Shown: positions 1 through 6,811 of the stretch, in pieces
How positions within the stretch are numbered: the stretch's first letter is position 1
How the letters are laid out: each line of letters opens with the position of its first letter
Assembly: GCA_003534175.1 (NCBI GenBank)
Contig: DPFD01000107.1
Coordinates: 8,115-14,925 of the forward strand
Source: Chitinophagaceae bacterium
GTDB lineage: Bacteria > Bacteroidota > Bacteroidia > Chitinophagales > Chitinophagaceae
DNA: 6,811 bases
Reading direction: 5' to 3'
Position numbers and translations under genes: made by a program
The notes under the pieces: model-generated
What the model was told of the DNA's origin: nothing
What the model saw: only the letters and a program-made list of their open reading frames with translations
Databases searched by the model: none

Positions 1-1647
1 TCCCGATGTTTTGAAGAAGCGTTGCTGAAATCCTAAATCGATAAACACATTTTCCCGCAGTTCATACGTTACATCCAGGATGCCGTTGAACACCGTTAAC
101 TTATTTCCTCCGCCTGTGGTAAACCCGTTATCAGATGGACGGGTTTTATTATCCAGAAAGATGTTTCCTCCCAAATTCACACCGGCGGTATCCAGCCCCT
201 TGTAATAGTAAAAGGCACGGCCCATCACATACCAGCGTGGCGCAGGTTGATAGCGGGCTATACCGATAAATTCCTGAAAGTTGGCTCCGAGCGGATGTGC
301 CAGCGGCTGATTGTAATGCGTATAATTTGCCACGAGGTTATTGTGTGAATAGGTGAACGGCCTTACACGATTCATTTCAACCTGCAGATCGAGGTTGTTC
401 ACTCCGAAGGCATCCACATATTTTCCGCCTAACTGAAACCCGAACTTGTTGGTCCAGCTGGTTTTGTTCTTACGAATATTATTGATAATGAATTCATCCA
501 TCAGCAACTGACCATAGAACTGAAATTTATGGGCTACGTTGGCTTTAAAATCAAGTCCTGCCACGGCATTATCCGGACTCCCCACCGTGCCCTCTATATG
601 CCGGAAAAAAATGATGGGGTTCAGGTATTGAAAATCGAAGCGGTTGCTGCGGCCAAACACCACACTTTCAAATAATCCGATATTGAGCCAGGGTGTAACG
701 TTCATGCTGAGATGGTGCATGGCTGCATATTTACGATCGAGCAACGAATCGCCTCGCTTCACAAACTGCGGCATCAACTCCATGAACAGGTTCTGGTAAT
801 TGAATTTCCAGATTTTGGTATTCACTTTCACAAACAGGTAGCTGTTTCCCCAGTCGCTCAGGAATAAACTGCGGTAACCGTTTCCGATAAAATTTTTATC
901 GTATCCCATTTGGAAATCGATGAATTTAGCTGCGTTGAAAGTGAGGTAACCGCGTGCATCAAAATAATCCACTGCGGTGGTATCGCGTTTAAAGCTTTTA
1001 AAAAATCCATAACCCGGCACTGCCCGTAATTCTTTAATATTCTGGCTAAAGTAGCTTGGGCCGCGTTCCTGATTATCTACCACAGATGCATAAAATCCGA
1101 TACGGTCTGCAATTCGTCCGCGTACATTGATGCCCCGGCTGTTTAAGAACAACTGCTGATCGTTTCCTTTTTCAAAAGACAAACTGAGATTCAGCATGGG
1201 GTTGATGGCGAGAAATAAATCCTTATTATGTACTTCAAAAAAGTTGGCTTTGGTTTTGTAAAATGTTTTCAGGAGGGGCCGGCGGCTTTCAAAATAAGAT
1301 GTATCTCCCCGCACCCATTCTTTATTATTCATAAGGATACTCCGGATGTTGTATTCATCAATGGGCGTGAGATTGAGGTCAGTCCAGTCTTTAAACTTAT
1401 CTGCTCCCAGGCTATCCTGGTATCCCATTCGGGCACTGTCAATGAACTCCACTTCCTGCGTTAAAAATTTACGGTTCAGTGGCATGGGGTTGATGAAGTT
1501 CAGGTGGGTATGTTTCTGCTGTTTAATCTGGATTCGGTCAATGAAATGATATTCTTTTGACCCCAGGGGGAGGTATGTTTTCTGGGCTTTCACACAAAGC
1601 GGAGAAAGAAAAACCGCCAGTTTGAATAAGCTTTTAATAATTTGCAT
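1..1647 (-). CDS. Outer-membrane beta-barrel protein, Wzi/RemB-like, C-terminus cut by window edge
   Basis: Reading the minus strand from the ATG at 1647-1645 gives 549 codons without a stop, ending in frame at base 1, so the gene is partial at its C-terminus. Residues 1-21 look like a signal peptide: basic start (MQIIK), hydrophobic core, and a probable cut after Ala21 in VKA|Q, a common Bacteroidota pattern. The mature part is rich in Tyr/Phe/Trp and alternating polar/hydrophobic segments, as in an outer-membrane barrel. Examples are RGRIADRIGFYASVVDNQ (172-192), the segment YLNPIIFFRHIEG (341-353) followed by GSPDNAVAGLDFK, and FYGQLLMDEF (377-386). From memory these resemble Bacteroidota proteins annotated as Wzi-type capsule assembly or gliding-motility RemB-like; the exact family is an inference. 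The last visible residues look like a terminal beta strand, so probably little is missing. The start has no clear Shine-Dalgarno. It is divergent from pyrC. The role could be surface polysaccharide attachment or motility. Confidence 0.8.
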   Translation of the reverse strand, partial: MQIIKSLFKLAVFLSPLCVKAQKTYLPLGSKEYHFIDRIQIKQQKHTHLNFINPMPLNRKFLTQEVEFIDSARMGYQDSLGADKFKDWTDLNLTPIDEYNIRSILMNNKEWVRGDTSYFESRRPLLKTFYKTKANFFEVHNKDLFLAINPMLNLSLSFEKGNDQQLFLNSRGINVRGRIADRIGFYASVVDNQERGPSYFSQNIKELRAVPGYGFFKSFKRDTTAVDYFDARGYLTFNAAKFIDFQMGYDKNFIGNGYRSLFLSDWGNSYLFVKVNTKIWKFNYQNLFMELMPQFVKRGDSLLDRKYAAMHHLSMNVTPWLNIGLFESVVFGRSNRFDFQYLNPIIFFRHIEGTVGSPDNAVAGLDFKANVAHKFQFYGQLLMDEFIINNIRKNKTSWTNKFGFQLGGKYVDAFGVNNLDLQVEMNRVRPFTYSHNNLVANYTHYNQPLAHPLGANFQEFIGIARYQPAPRWYVMGRAFYYYKGLDTAGVNLGGNIFLDNKTRPSDNGFTTGGGNKLTVFNGILDVTYELRENVFIDLGFQQRFFKTSG

Positions 1648-1663
1648 GTGTAGTTTATAAGGA

Positions 1664-1676
1664 TTGTTGTCAACAA
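1664..1676. promoter_or_regulatory. 13-base palindrome in divergent spacer, possible operator
   Basis: The sequence TTGTTG-T-CAACAA is a perfect inverted repeat with 6-base arms around one central base. It lies inside the 39-base spacer between the two divergent start codons (1647 and 1687). Its position would let one bound regulator affect both genes, but the arms are short and could arise by chance. I found no convincing Bacteroidota-type promoter (TTG plus TAnnTTTG at correct spacing) on either strand here. The right arm ends just before the GAGG ribosome-binding sequence of pyrC, so a weak RNA hairpin affecting translation is an alternative. Confidence 0.25.
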
Positions 1677-1686
1677 GAGGTAAGAT

Positions 1687-3027
1687 ATGCAAAAAATTCT
1701 TTTCAAAAATATCACCGTTGTAAATGAGTTTAAAAAAGAAACGGTGGATGTATTGGTGGAGGGTGAACGCATCAGCCGCATCGATCCCCGTATTCAGGTG
1801 CCGTTTCAGGTGCGTGAAATAAACGGCGAAGGCAAACTGCTGTTGCCCGGTGTAATTGATGATCAGGTGCATTTTCGCGAGCCGGGCCTCACCCACAAGG
1901 CCACCATCGCTACCGAATCAGCAGCGGCAGCAGCCGGAGGCGTTACTTCGTTTATGGAGATGCCCAACACTATTCCCAACGCGCTCACGCTAGATTTGCT
2001 GGAAGATAAATACCGCATAGCCACGGCTACCTCAGCCGTGAACTACTCTTTTTACATGGGTGTAAGCAACACCAATGCGGAAGAGGTGCTGAAAGTGAAT
2101 AGGCACAAAGAAGATATCTGCGGAGTAAAAATTTTCATGGGCAGCAGCACCGGTAATATGCTGGTAAACGATCCCGTTACCCTGAACCGAATTTTCGCAG
2201 AAACTGAAATGCTGATTGCCACGCATTGTGAAGATGAAACGCGTATTCAGCGAAACTTACAACAACTTCTGGAGAATGGCATTGAGCCCGGCCCGGCCCA
2301 CCATCCGGTGATTCGTGATGCGGAAGCATGCTATCTGTCATCCTTATACGCGGTTCAGCTGGCCACCAAACATCAGTCACGCCTGCACATTTTACACATC
2401 AGTACGGCGGATGAACTCCCGCTGTTCGGCAACATGATGCCCCTGCAAGAAAAACGAATCACTACAGAAGTATGTGTGCATCACCTGCATTTTACTGCGG
2501 ATGATTACGCCCGTTTGGGATATGCGATCAAATGTAATCCTGCTATCAAAGCGCCGCATCACCGCGATGCATTGTGGGGGGCACTGAAAGATGACCGCCT
2601 GGATGTGATTGCTACGGATCATGCCCCGCACCTGTGGAGTGAAAAACAACCTCCGTACGATAAAGCGCATGCGGGTTTACCACTCGTTCAACATGCCCTG
2701 CCGCTTATGCTGTATTATGTGGAGGAGGGAAAGATTCGCCTGGAGCAGGTAGTACATAAAATGAGTCATGCGGTGGCCACCTGTTTCAACATAAAGGACC
2801 GGGGATTCATCCGGGAAGGATACTATGCTGATCTGGTGGTGGTGAATAATCAGGTATCCCAAACCGTTAGTAAAGACAATATTCGGTATAAATGCGGATG
2901 GAGCCCGCTGGAAGGATTTACCTTCCCGCACAGAATAGAAAGCACATTTGTAAACGGACAAGCCGTGTATGACAACGGCAGTATAAATCGGGATGTAAGA
3001 GGCATGAGGCTGAAGTTTAATCGATAA
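1687..3027 (+). CDS. pyrC: Dihydroorotase, class I type (PyrC)
   Basis: This enzyme reversibly cyclises carbamoyl-aspartate to dihydroorotate, the third step of cytoplasmic pyrimidine synthesis. The 446 residues fit the class I length and show the amidohydrolase order. There is a small N-terminal beta segment, then the metal motif DDQVHFREPG (58-67), the substrate-side PNT (93-95), a candidate carboxylated Lys148 in GVKIF, His180 in ATHCE, His237 in LHILHIST, CNPAIK (283-288), and Asp311 in ATDHAPH. The chain ends with the usual beta-sandwich return, including GYYADLVVV (378-386) and TFVNGQAVY (420-428). The first His of the family's HxH pair is Gln60 here; I recall the same Gln in the Porphyromonas gingivalis enzyme, so it is probably a lineage trait rather than a sign of inactivity. 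The ATG at 1687 is preceded by AAGAGG (1675-1680) at 6-base spacing, one of the better ribosome sites in the window. The next gene follows after 1 base. A hydantoinase or allantoinase is less likely given the full-length similarity I recall. Confidence 0.9.
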   Translation: MQKILFKNITVVNEFKKETVDVLVEGERISRIDPRIQVPFQVREINGEGKLLLPGVIDDQVHFREPGLTHKATIATESAAAAAGGVTSFMEMPNTIPNALTLDLLEDKYRIATATSAVNYSFYMGVSNTNAEEVLKVNRHKEDICGVKIFMGSSTGNMLVNDPVTLNRIFAETEMLIATHCEDETRIQRNLQQLLENGIEPGPAHHPVIRDAEACYLSSLYAVQLATKHQSRLHILHISTADELPLFGNMMPLQEKRITTEVCVHHLHFTADDYARLGYAIKCNPAIKAPHHRDALWGALKDDRLDVIATDHAPHLWSEKQPPYDKAHAGLPLVQHALPLMLYYVEEGKIRLEQVVHKMSHAVATCFNIKDRGFIREGYYADLVVVNNQVSQTVSKDNIRYKCGWSPLEGFTFPHRIESTFVNGQAVYDNGSINRDVRGMRLKFNR

Positions 3028-3028
3028 C

Positions 3029-4339
3029 ATGGAAATAGACAAAACCACCCTACAAGATCTGGCCATTTTCGGAAATGCGCAGGAAGATGGTGTGTTTGAA
3101 TGTTTCAATCACACCCGTACCGTTGCGGGCAAACATCAACTCTACAAAAACCTATCGGCACCCCTCAGCAACCTTGAAAGCATACAAGGTGTTGCCGAAA
3201 CCATCCGTAAGGTATCCGGTATTCCATGGGCTGCCACCATCAGCAACGGCACCCTCATGGTGGTGGAGCAGTTTATGGAAGCACGCATCGATCCTGTTCC
3301 CAGGCACCCCAACGCACTGAATGCCTGGGCGTATAAAATTTTCAATCATGGTGATTATGCCCTGTGCCGTTATTCGGTGGAACATTACGCTACATTCTTC
3401 CGTGGACTGAAAGAAATCATCACCCTGTTTTCAGGTACCGAAAACCCTGCGCCCCTAGCCCGCTTACTGGATACCATTGAAACACACCTGAAGGATGAAT
3501 CTGTTCAGTTGTTGTGTAATCAAAAAGATATTGCCAAACTACCGCCGGCAACCCTGCTCAGGCTGGCGCACCTCCTGCGTTATACCTACAAGCGCCATGT
3601 TCCTGAGCTGATTAGCGCTTACGCCCAGCTCGATGCATGGTATGCCGTAGGCATCGCGGCGTCTAAACACGGATTAACAGAAGTACACTGGACGAACAAT
3701 ACGGAACCGGTGCTGGATGCAGTATCCCTATTTCACCTGCTCCTGCCGCAGCCGGTGCCCTACTCTATCCGGCTGGATCAGGATTCAAACTTTCTGTTTT
3801 TAACCAGTGCCAACATGGCCGGTAAATCTACATTCATTAAAGCCATAGGCATAGCCGTGTATCTGGCGCATTGCGGATTTCCCGTACCGGCACAATCCCT
3901 TACGCTGAGTTTGATGGATGGCATGCTGAGCAACATCCACATTGCCGATAACCTCAGCAAAGGAGAAAGCTATTTCTATAATGAAGTAAAGCGAATATCC
4001 GGTACCGTTAGTAAAATACAAAATGGCAAAAAATGGCTGGTGCTGATTGATGAACTGTTTAAAGGCACCAATGTGCAGGATGCTATGAAATGCAGCACAG
4101 TAGTGATAGAAGGCTTATTGAAAATCCGTTCCGCATTATTTATTCTCTCTACCCATTTATATGAAATTGCGGAACAGCTCTCGCATCATCCGAACATCCG
4201 CTTTGTACATTTCGAAACCACTATTGAAAACGACCAGCCGGTTTTTCATTACACTTTAAAGGAGGGCGTGAGTAATGACCGCTTAGGGTACCTGATATTA
4301 AAACAGTCAGGCGTGGTGAAAATGCTCAATGATTTGTAA
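3029..4339 (+). CDS. Short MutS-family ATPase lacking the mismatch-recognition domain
   Basis: The C-terminal half is a clear MutS ATPase domain. It has Walker A TSANMAGKST (259-268), an ABC-type signature region LSKGES (309-314), Walker B LVLIDELFKGTN (337-348), and STH (374-376) as the His switch; DRLGYLILKQSGV (417-429) is a typical C-terminal segment. The N-terminal part (about 27-60, TRTVAGKHQL then PLSNLESI) matches the start of the MutS lever/core domain (domain III). The protein therefore begins where canonical MutS is already several hundred residues in. It has no domain I (the Phe-X-Glu mismatch wedge), no connector domain II, and no C-terminal Smr nuclease. At 436 residues it is about half of MutS (around 850). 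Classical mismatch repair is unlikely; binding to other DNA structures is an inference. The Walker A has Ala264 where MutS usually has Gly (NMGGKS). The start lies 1 base after the pyrC stop, with no Shine-Dalgarno of its own, so translational coupling is likely. Confidence 0.88.
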   Translation: MEIDKTTLQDLAIFGNAQEDGVFECFNHTRTVAGKHQLYKNLSAPLSNLESIQGVAETIRKVSGIPWAATISNGTLMVVEQFMEARIDPVPRHPNALNAWAYKIFNHGDYALCRYSVEHYATFFRGLKEIITLFSGTENPAPLARLLDTIETHLKDESVQLLCNQKDIAKLPPATLLRLAHLLRYTYKRHVPELISAYAQLDAWYAVGIAASKHGLTEVHWTNNTEPVLDAVSLFHLLLPQPVPYSIRLDQDSNFLFLTSANMAGKSTFIKAIGIAVYLAHCGFPVPAQSLTLSLMDGMLSNIHIADNLSKGESYFYNEVKRISGTVSKIQNGKKWLVLIDELFKGTNVQDAMKCSTVVIEGLLKIRSALFILSTHLYEIAEQLSHHPNIRFVHFETTIENDQPVFHYTLKEGVSNDRLGYLILKQSGVVKMLNDL

Positions 4340-4369
4340 CGGTCGCGGATTTACTTTCACAAAAAAAAC

Positions 4370-5914
4370 ATGCTGGTTAAAACATTTGGCTGCGCTGTAT
4401 TTGGCGTAGATGCCATCACCATTACTATTGAAGTGAATGTAGATAACAAAAGTCAGCATTACTACATTGTAGGCCTGCCCGATAATGCCGTAAAAGAAAG
4501 TTTACAACGCGTGGAGAGTGCCATCAAGGCTAACAACTGGTACATGCCCCGCACCAAGCTGGTGGTGAATCTGGCACCGGCCGATATCCGGAAAAGTGGT
4601 ACCGCATTCGATCTCCCTATTGCCATCGGCACATTAGCCGCTGCAGATCAGCTGAACGAGCCGGAGAAATTACTGGAGTACATTATCATGGGCGAGCTGA
4701 GCCTGGATGGTACCATTCGCCCGGTGAAAGGAGCCTTGCCCATGGCTTTGCGTGCGGCGAAGGATGGATTTAAAGGACTGATGGTTCCGGCAGAAAATGC
4801 CATTGAGGCCGCTGTGGTGGAAGGCATAGAGGTATACGGCGTCAGTCATATTAAAGAGGTTGTTCAGTTTTTTGAAGGCACGCAGGAGTTATCGCCGGTT
4901 AAGGTAGATGTACAACAACTGTTTGAACAGGCACAAACCATTTCTGAATTTGATTTCACCGACGTAAAGGGACAGGAGAATATTAAACGTGCGATGGAAA
5001 TTGCCGCAGCCGGTGCACACAATGTAATTTTGATAGGACCACCCGGAGCGGGTAAAACCATGCTGGCCCGGCGTTTGCCCACTATCCTTCCGCCGATGAC
5101 AATGGAGGAATCGCTGGAAACCACCAAAATACACAGTGTGGCCGGCAAACTTCCGGAGCACTCGTCGCTGGTGAGTTTGCGCCCTTTTCGTGCTCCGCAT
5201 CACTCCTGTTCACCCAGTGCGCTGGTGGGTGGAGGCAGCATTCCTCAGCCCGGTGAAATTTCACTCGCACATCACGGCGTATTGTTTTTAGATGAGCTGC
5301 CTGAATTTCAACGTGCCGTACTGGAAGTGATGCGCCAGCCCATGGAAGAACGAAAGGTTACAATTTCGCGCGCAAAAGTGGCACTCGATTTTCCGGCAAA
5401 CTTTATGCTGGTGGCCAGTATGAACCCGTGCCCCTGCGGGTTTTACAATCATCCGGAAAAAACATGTGTGTGCCCTCCTCAAATGGTGAAAAAATACCTG
5501 AGTAAAATATCGGGACCGTTGCTCGACCGAATCGATTTGCATGTGGAAGTTACTCCCGTTCCCTTCAATGAACTCACCCGGCACAGCATCTCTGAAAACA
5601 GCCTGATGATTCGCGAACGCGTGATGGCTGCCCGGCAAATTCAACAATTGAGATACAAAGAATTTCCGGATGTGTATGCCAATGCCCAAATGAGCAGCAA
5701 GATGATGAAAAGCATGTGTGTGCTGAATGAGGCGTGCAGCACCTTGCTGAAACAGGCGATGGATAAACTGAACCTCAGCGCCCGGGCGTACGATCGCATC
5801 ATCAAGGTAAGCAGAACCATTGCCGACCTTGCCGGCAGCGAACAGATTGAAACGGTACACCTCGCGGAAGCCATACAATACCGGAGCCTCGACAGAGACG
5901 GATGGGGTGGATAA
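4370..5914 (+). CDS. yifB: YifB/ComM-family Mg-chelatase-like AAA+ ATPase
   Basis: The 514 residues match the whole YifB/ComM architecture. An N-terminal Lon-protease-like fold domain (about 1-170) carries VGLPDNAVKES (34-44) and the segment LAPADIRKSGTAFDLPIA (68-85). The AAA+ core has Walker A GPPGAGKT (223-230), FRAPHH (273-278), Walker B VLFLDE (304-309), sensor-region MNPCPCG (351-357), and Arg387 in LLDRIDL as a candidate arginine finger. Four cysteines (354, 356, 366, 368) form a CxC...CxC cluster usual in the family. A helical lid follows with LSARAYDRI (469-477). In Vibrio and Haemophilus, ComM is a hexameric helicase that drives branch migration during natural transformation; elsewhere the function is less settled and the old protease label is not supported. 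The ATG lies 30 bases after the MutS-like gene behind a run of eight adenines, without a Shine-Dalgarno, as is common in Bacteroidota. No broken or missing motif is seen. Confidence 0.93.
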   Translation: MLVKTFGCAVFGVDAITITIEVNVDNKSQHYYIVGLPDNAVKESLQRVESAIKANNWYMPRTKLVVNLAPADIRKSGTAFDLPIAIGTLAAADQLNEPEKLLEYIIMGELSLDGTIRPVKGALPMALRAAKDGFKGLMVPAENAIEAAVVEGIEVYGVSHIKEVVQFFEGTQELSPVKVDVQQLFEQAQTISEFDFTDVKGQENIKRAMEIAAAGAHNVILIGPPGAGKTMLARRLPTILPPMTMEESLETTKIHSVAGKLPEHSSLVSLRPFRAPHHSCSPSALVGGGSIPQPGEISLAHHGVLFLDELPEFQRAVLEVMRQPMEERKVTISRAKVALDFPANFMLVASMNPCPCGFYNHPEKTCVCPPQMVKKYLSKISGPLLDRIDLHVEVTPVPFNELTRHSISENSLMIRERVMAARQIQQLRYKEFPDVYANAQMSSKMMKSMCVLNEACSTLLKQAMDKLNLSARAYDRIIKVSRTIADLAGSEQIETVHLAEAIQYRSLDRDGWGG

Positions 5915-5953
5915 AATTCAACCTGCTCTGAAACGTTTATATTAAATTGCAAT

Positions 5954-6802
5954 GTGAATCAACGGAACGTAAACCAACTCCGCTCAACTCCACGTTGGAA
6001 AACACAACTACGTACTATAATTTTTGGTACTGATACCGCAAAGGGGAAATTATTTGATGTGTGCCTGCTGGTGGCCATTGTACTGAGTATCCTGATTGTG
6101 ATGATTGATAGTATACCCACCTTTCATGCAAAAATTGGCCGTGAGTTACTGATCTTGGAATGGGCATTCACTATACTGTTTACTATTGAATATATCCTGC
6201 GCATTGTTTCCGTTTCAAAACCGATGCGTTATATATTCAGTATGATGGGTATCATTGATCTGCTGGCAATATTACCCATGTACCTGAGCATCTTCTTTAT
6301 CGGCACCCAATCGCTCATGGTGTTCAGGGCACTGCGGCTGTTGAGGGTTTTTCGCATATTCAAACTCAACCATTTCATTGCCGAAATGAATTTTTTGATT
6401 CTGGCTTTTTTAAGGAGTTTGAAAAAAATCAGCATTTTCATGTTATTTGTGCTTACACTCGTTATTATATTAGGCTCCATTATGTATGTGATTGAATCTC
6501 AAACGAATGGTTTTGATTCAATCCCAGACAGTATTTACTGGGCCATTGTAACCATCACCACGGTGGGTTATGGAGACATTACCCCGATAACCCCTATGGG
6601 CAAATTTGTTTCAAGTGTCATCATGTTGCTGGGGTATTCCATCATTGCCGTGCCCACCGGTATCATCACTTCAGAAATGGCTGCCTTACACCGTCGCCGT
6701 GCAGAAGTGTTTAAAACCTGTTCCAGTTGTGGGAAATCATCCCATGCATCGGATGCCGAGTTTTGTAGCCGGTGCGGACAAAAACTGCCTGATTCCATTT
6801 AA
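5954..6802 (+). CDS. Voltage-gated potassium-channel-like ion transporter with C-terminal zinc ribbon
   Basis: This 282-residue membrane protein has the six-helix Kv layout: S1 about 33-53, S2 about 65-85, S3 about 95-115, S4 about 121-138, S5 about 157-180 and S6 about 215-240. S4 carries a basic residue at every third position (Arg125, 128, 131, 134, Lys137), a classic voltage sensor. The pore has TTVGYGD (202-208), the potassium selectivity filter. After S6 a cytoplasmic tail holds CSSCG (256-260) and CSRCG (271-275), a CxxC-11-CxxC zinc-ribbon-like pair. The start is chosen as GTG at 5954. The overlapping ATG at 5952 is out of frame and meets TGA at once, the first in-frame ATG is at residue 50 inside S1, and the upstream in-frame stop is that of yifB. 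No Shine-Dalgarno is visible. A potassium efflux or membrane-potential role is inferred; ligand control through the tail is speculation. The gene is 39 bases downstream of yifB. Confidence 0.92.
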   Translation: MNQRNVNQLRSTPRWKTQLRTIIFGTDTAKGKLFDVCLLVAIVLSILIVMIDSIPTFHAKIGRELLILEWAFTILFTIEYILRIVSVSKPMRYIFSMMGIIDLLAILPMYLSIFFIGTQSLMVFRALRLLRVFRIFKLNHFIAEMNFLILAFLRSLKKISIFMLFVLTLVIILGSIMYVIESQTNGFDSIPDSIYWAIVTITTVGYGDITPITPMGKFVSSVIMLLGYSIIAVPTGIITSEMAALHRRRAEVFKTCSSCGKSSHASDAEFCSRCGQKLPDSI

Positions 6803-6811
6803 ACCCTTTAT

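Noticed and set aside
1228..1549. Two overlapping plus-strand frames of 78 and 67 codons
   Set aside because: They lie opposite the long barrel-protein gene, which explains the region with a signal peptide and a continuous 549-codon frame.
1621..1644. Possible pyrC promoter (TTTG at 1621-1624 and TAATTTG at 1638-1644)
   Set aside because: The downstream box is one base short of TAnnTTTG and the gap of 13 bases is too small.
1590..1781. Minus-strand 63-codon frame spanning the divergent spacer
   Set aside because: It is out of frame with the barrel gene, overlaps the starts of both divergent genes, and its hydrophobic look comes from A/T-rich leader sequence.
2677..3108. Minus-strand open frame of 143 codons across the pyrC and mutS-like junction
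   Set aside because: Both overlapped genes are strongly supported on the plus strand, and this frame shows no motif or domain.
4334..4359. Possible Bacteroidota promoter before yifB (TTG at 4334-4336 and TACTTTCA at 4352-4359)
   Set aside because: The second box misses two bases of TAnnTTTG and the 15-base gap is shorter than the usual 19 to 21, so it does not support a separate promoter.
5288..5878. Minus-strand open frame of 196 codons
   Set aside because: It lies wholly opposite the yifB AAA+ region, has no recognisable motif, and its His/Phe-rich composition is what the complement of a well-conserved gene gives.
5915..5953. Terminator hairpin between yifB and the channel gene
   Set aside because: No GC-rich inverted repeat followed by a T run is visible, so read-through from yifB is more likely.

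Overview
The window looks like ordinary chromosome from a member of the Bacteroidota. I cannot name the genus. The evidence is: an outer-membrane barrel protein of the Wzi/RemB-like type with a short signal peptide ending in Lys-Ala-Gln; a dihydroorotase with the Gln-Val-His-Phe-Arg active-site variant that I recall from Porphyromonas; a short MutS-like ATPase with a DELFKGTN Walker B region; weak or absent Shine-Dalgarno sequences; and A/T-rich gene leaders.

Layout. Positions 1 to 1647 hold one long minus-strand gene that runs off the left edge. It is open for 549 codons and encodes an exported beta-barrel-like protein. A 39-base divergent spacer with a small perfect palindrome separates it from four plus-strand genes: a dihydroorotase (pyrC, 1687-3027), a short MutS-family ATPase without a mismatch-recognition domain (3029-4339), a YifB/ComM-family AAA+ ATPase (4370-5914), and a voltage-gated potassium-channel-like protein with a C-terminal four-cysteine zinc-ribbon tail (5954-6802, GTG start). 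The gaps between these four genes are 1, 30 and 39 bases. They are probably read as one transcript, at least the first pair. Coding density is very high, and there is no unexplained stretch over 300 bases.

How the genes fit together. Dihydroorotase serves pyrimidine synthesis. The MutS-like protein and the YifB/ComM protein are both ATPases of families that act on DNA, so they may share a loose DNA-processing theme. The channel is a membrane protein with no evident link to the others. I see no mobile element, CRISPR array, RNA gene, toxin-antitoxin pair or defence system. I found no convincing previously undescribed system here. The most interesting points are the domain-poor MutS protein tied tightly to pyrC, the channel plus zinc-ribbon architecture, and the Gln-for-His change in the dihydroorotase metal site.
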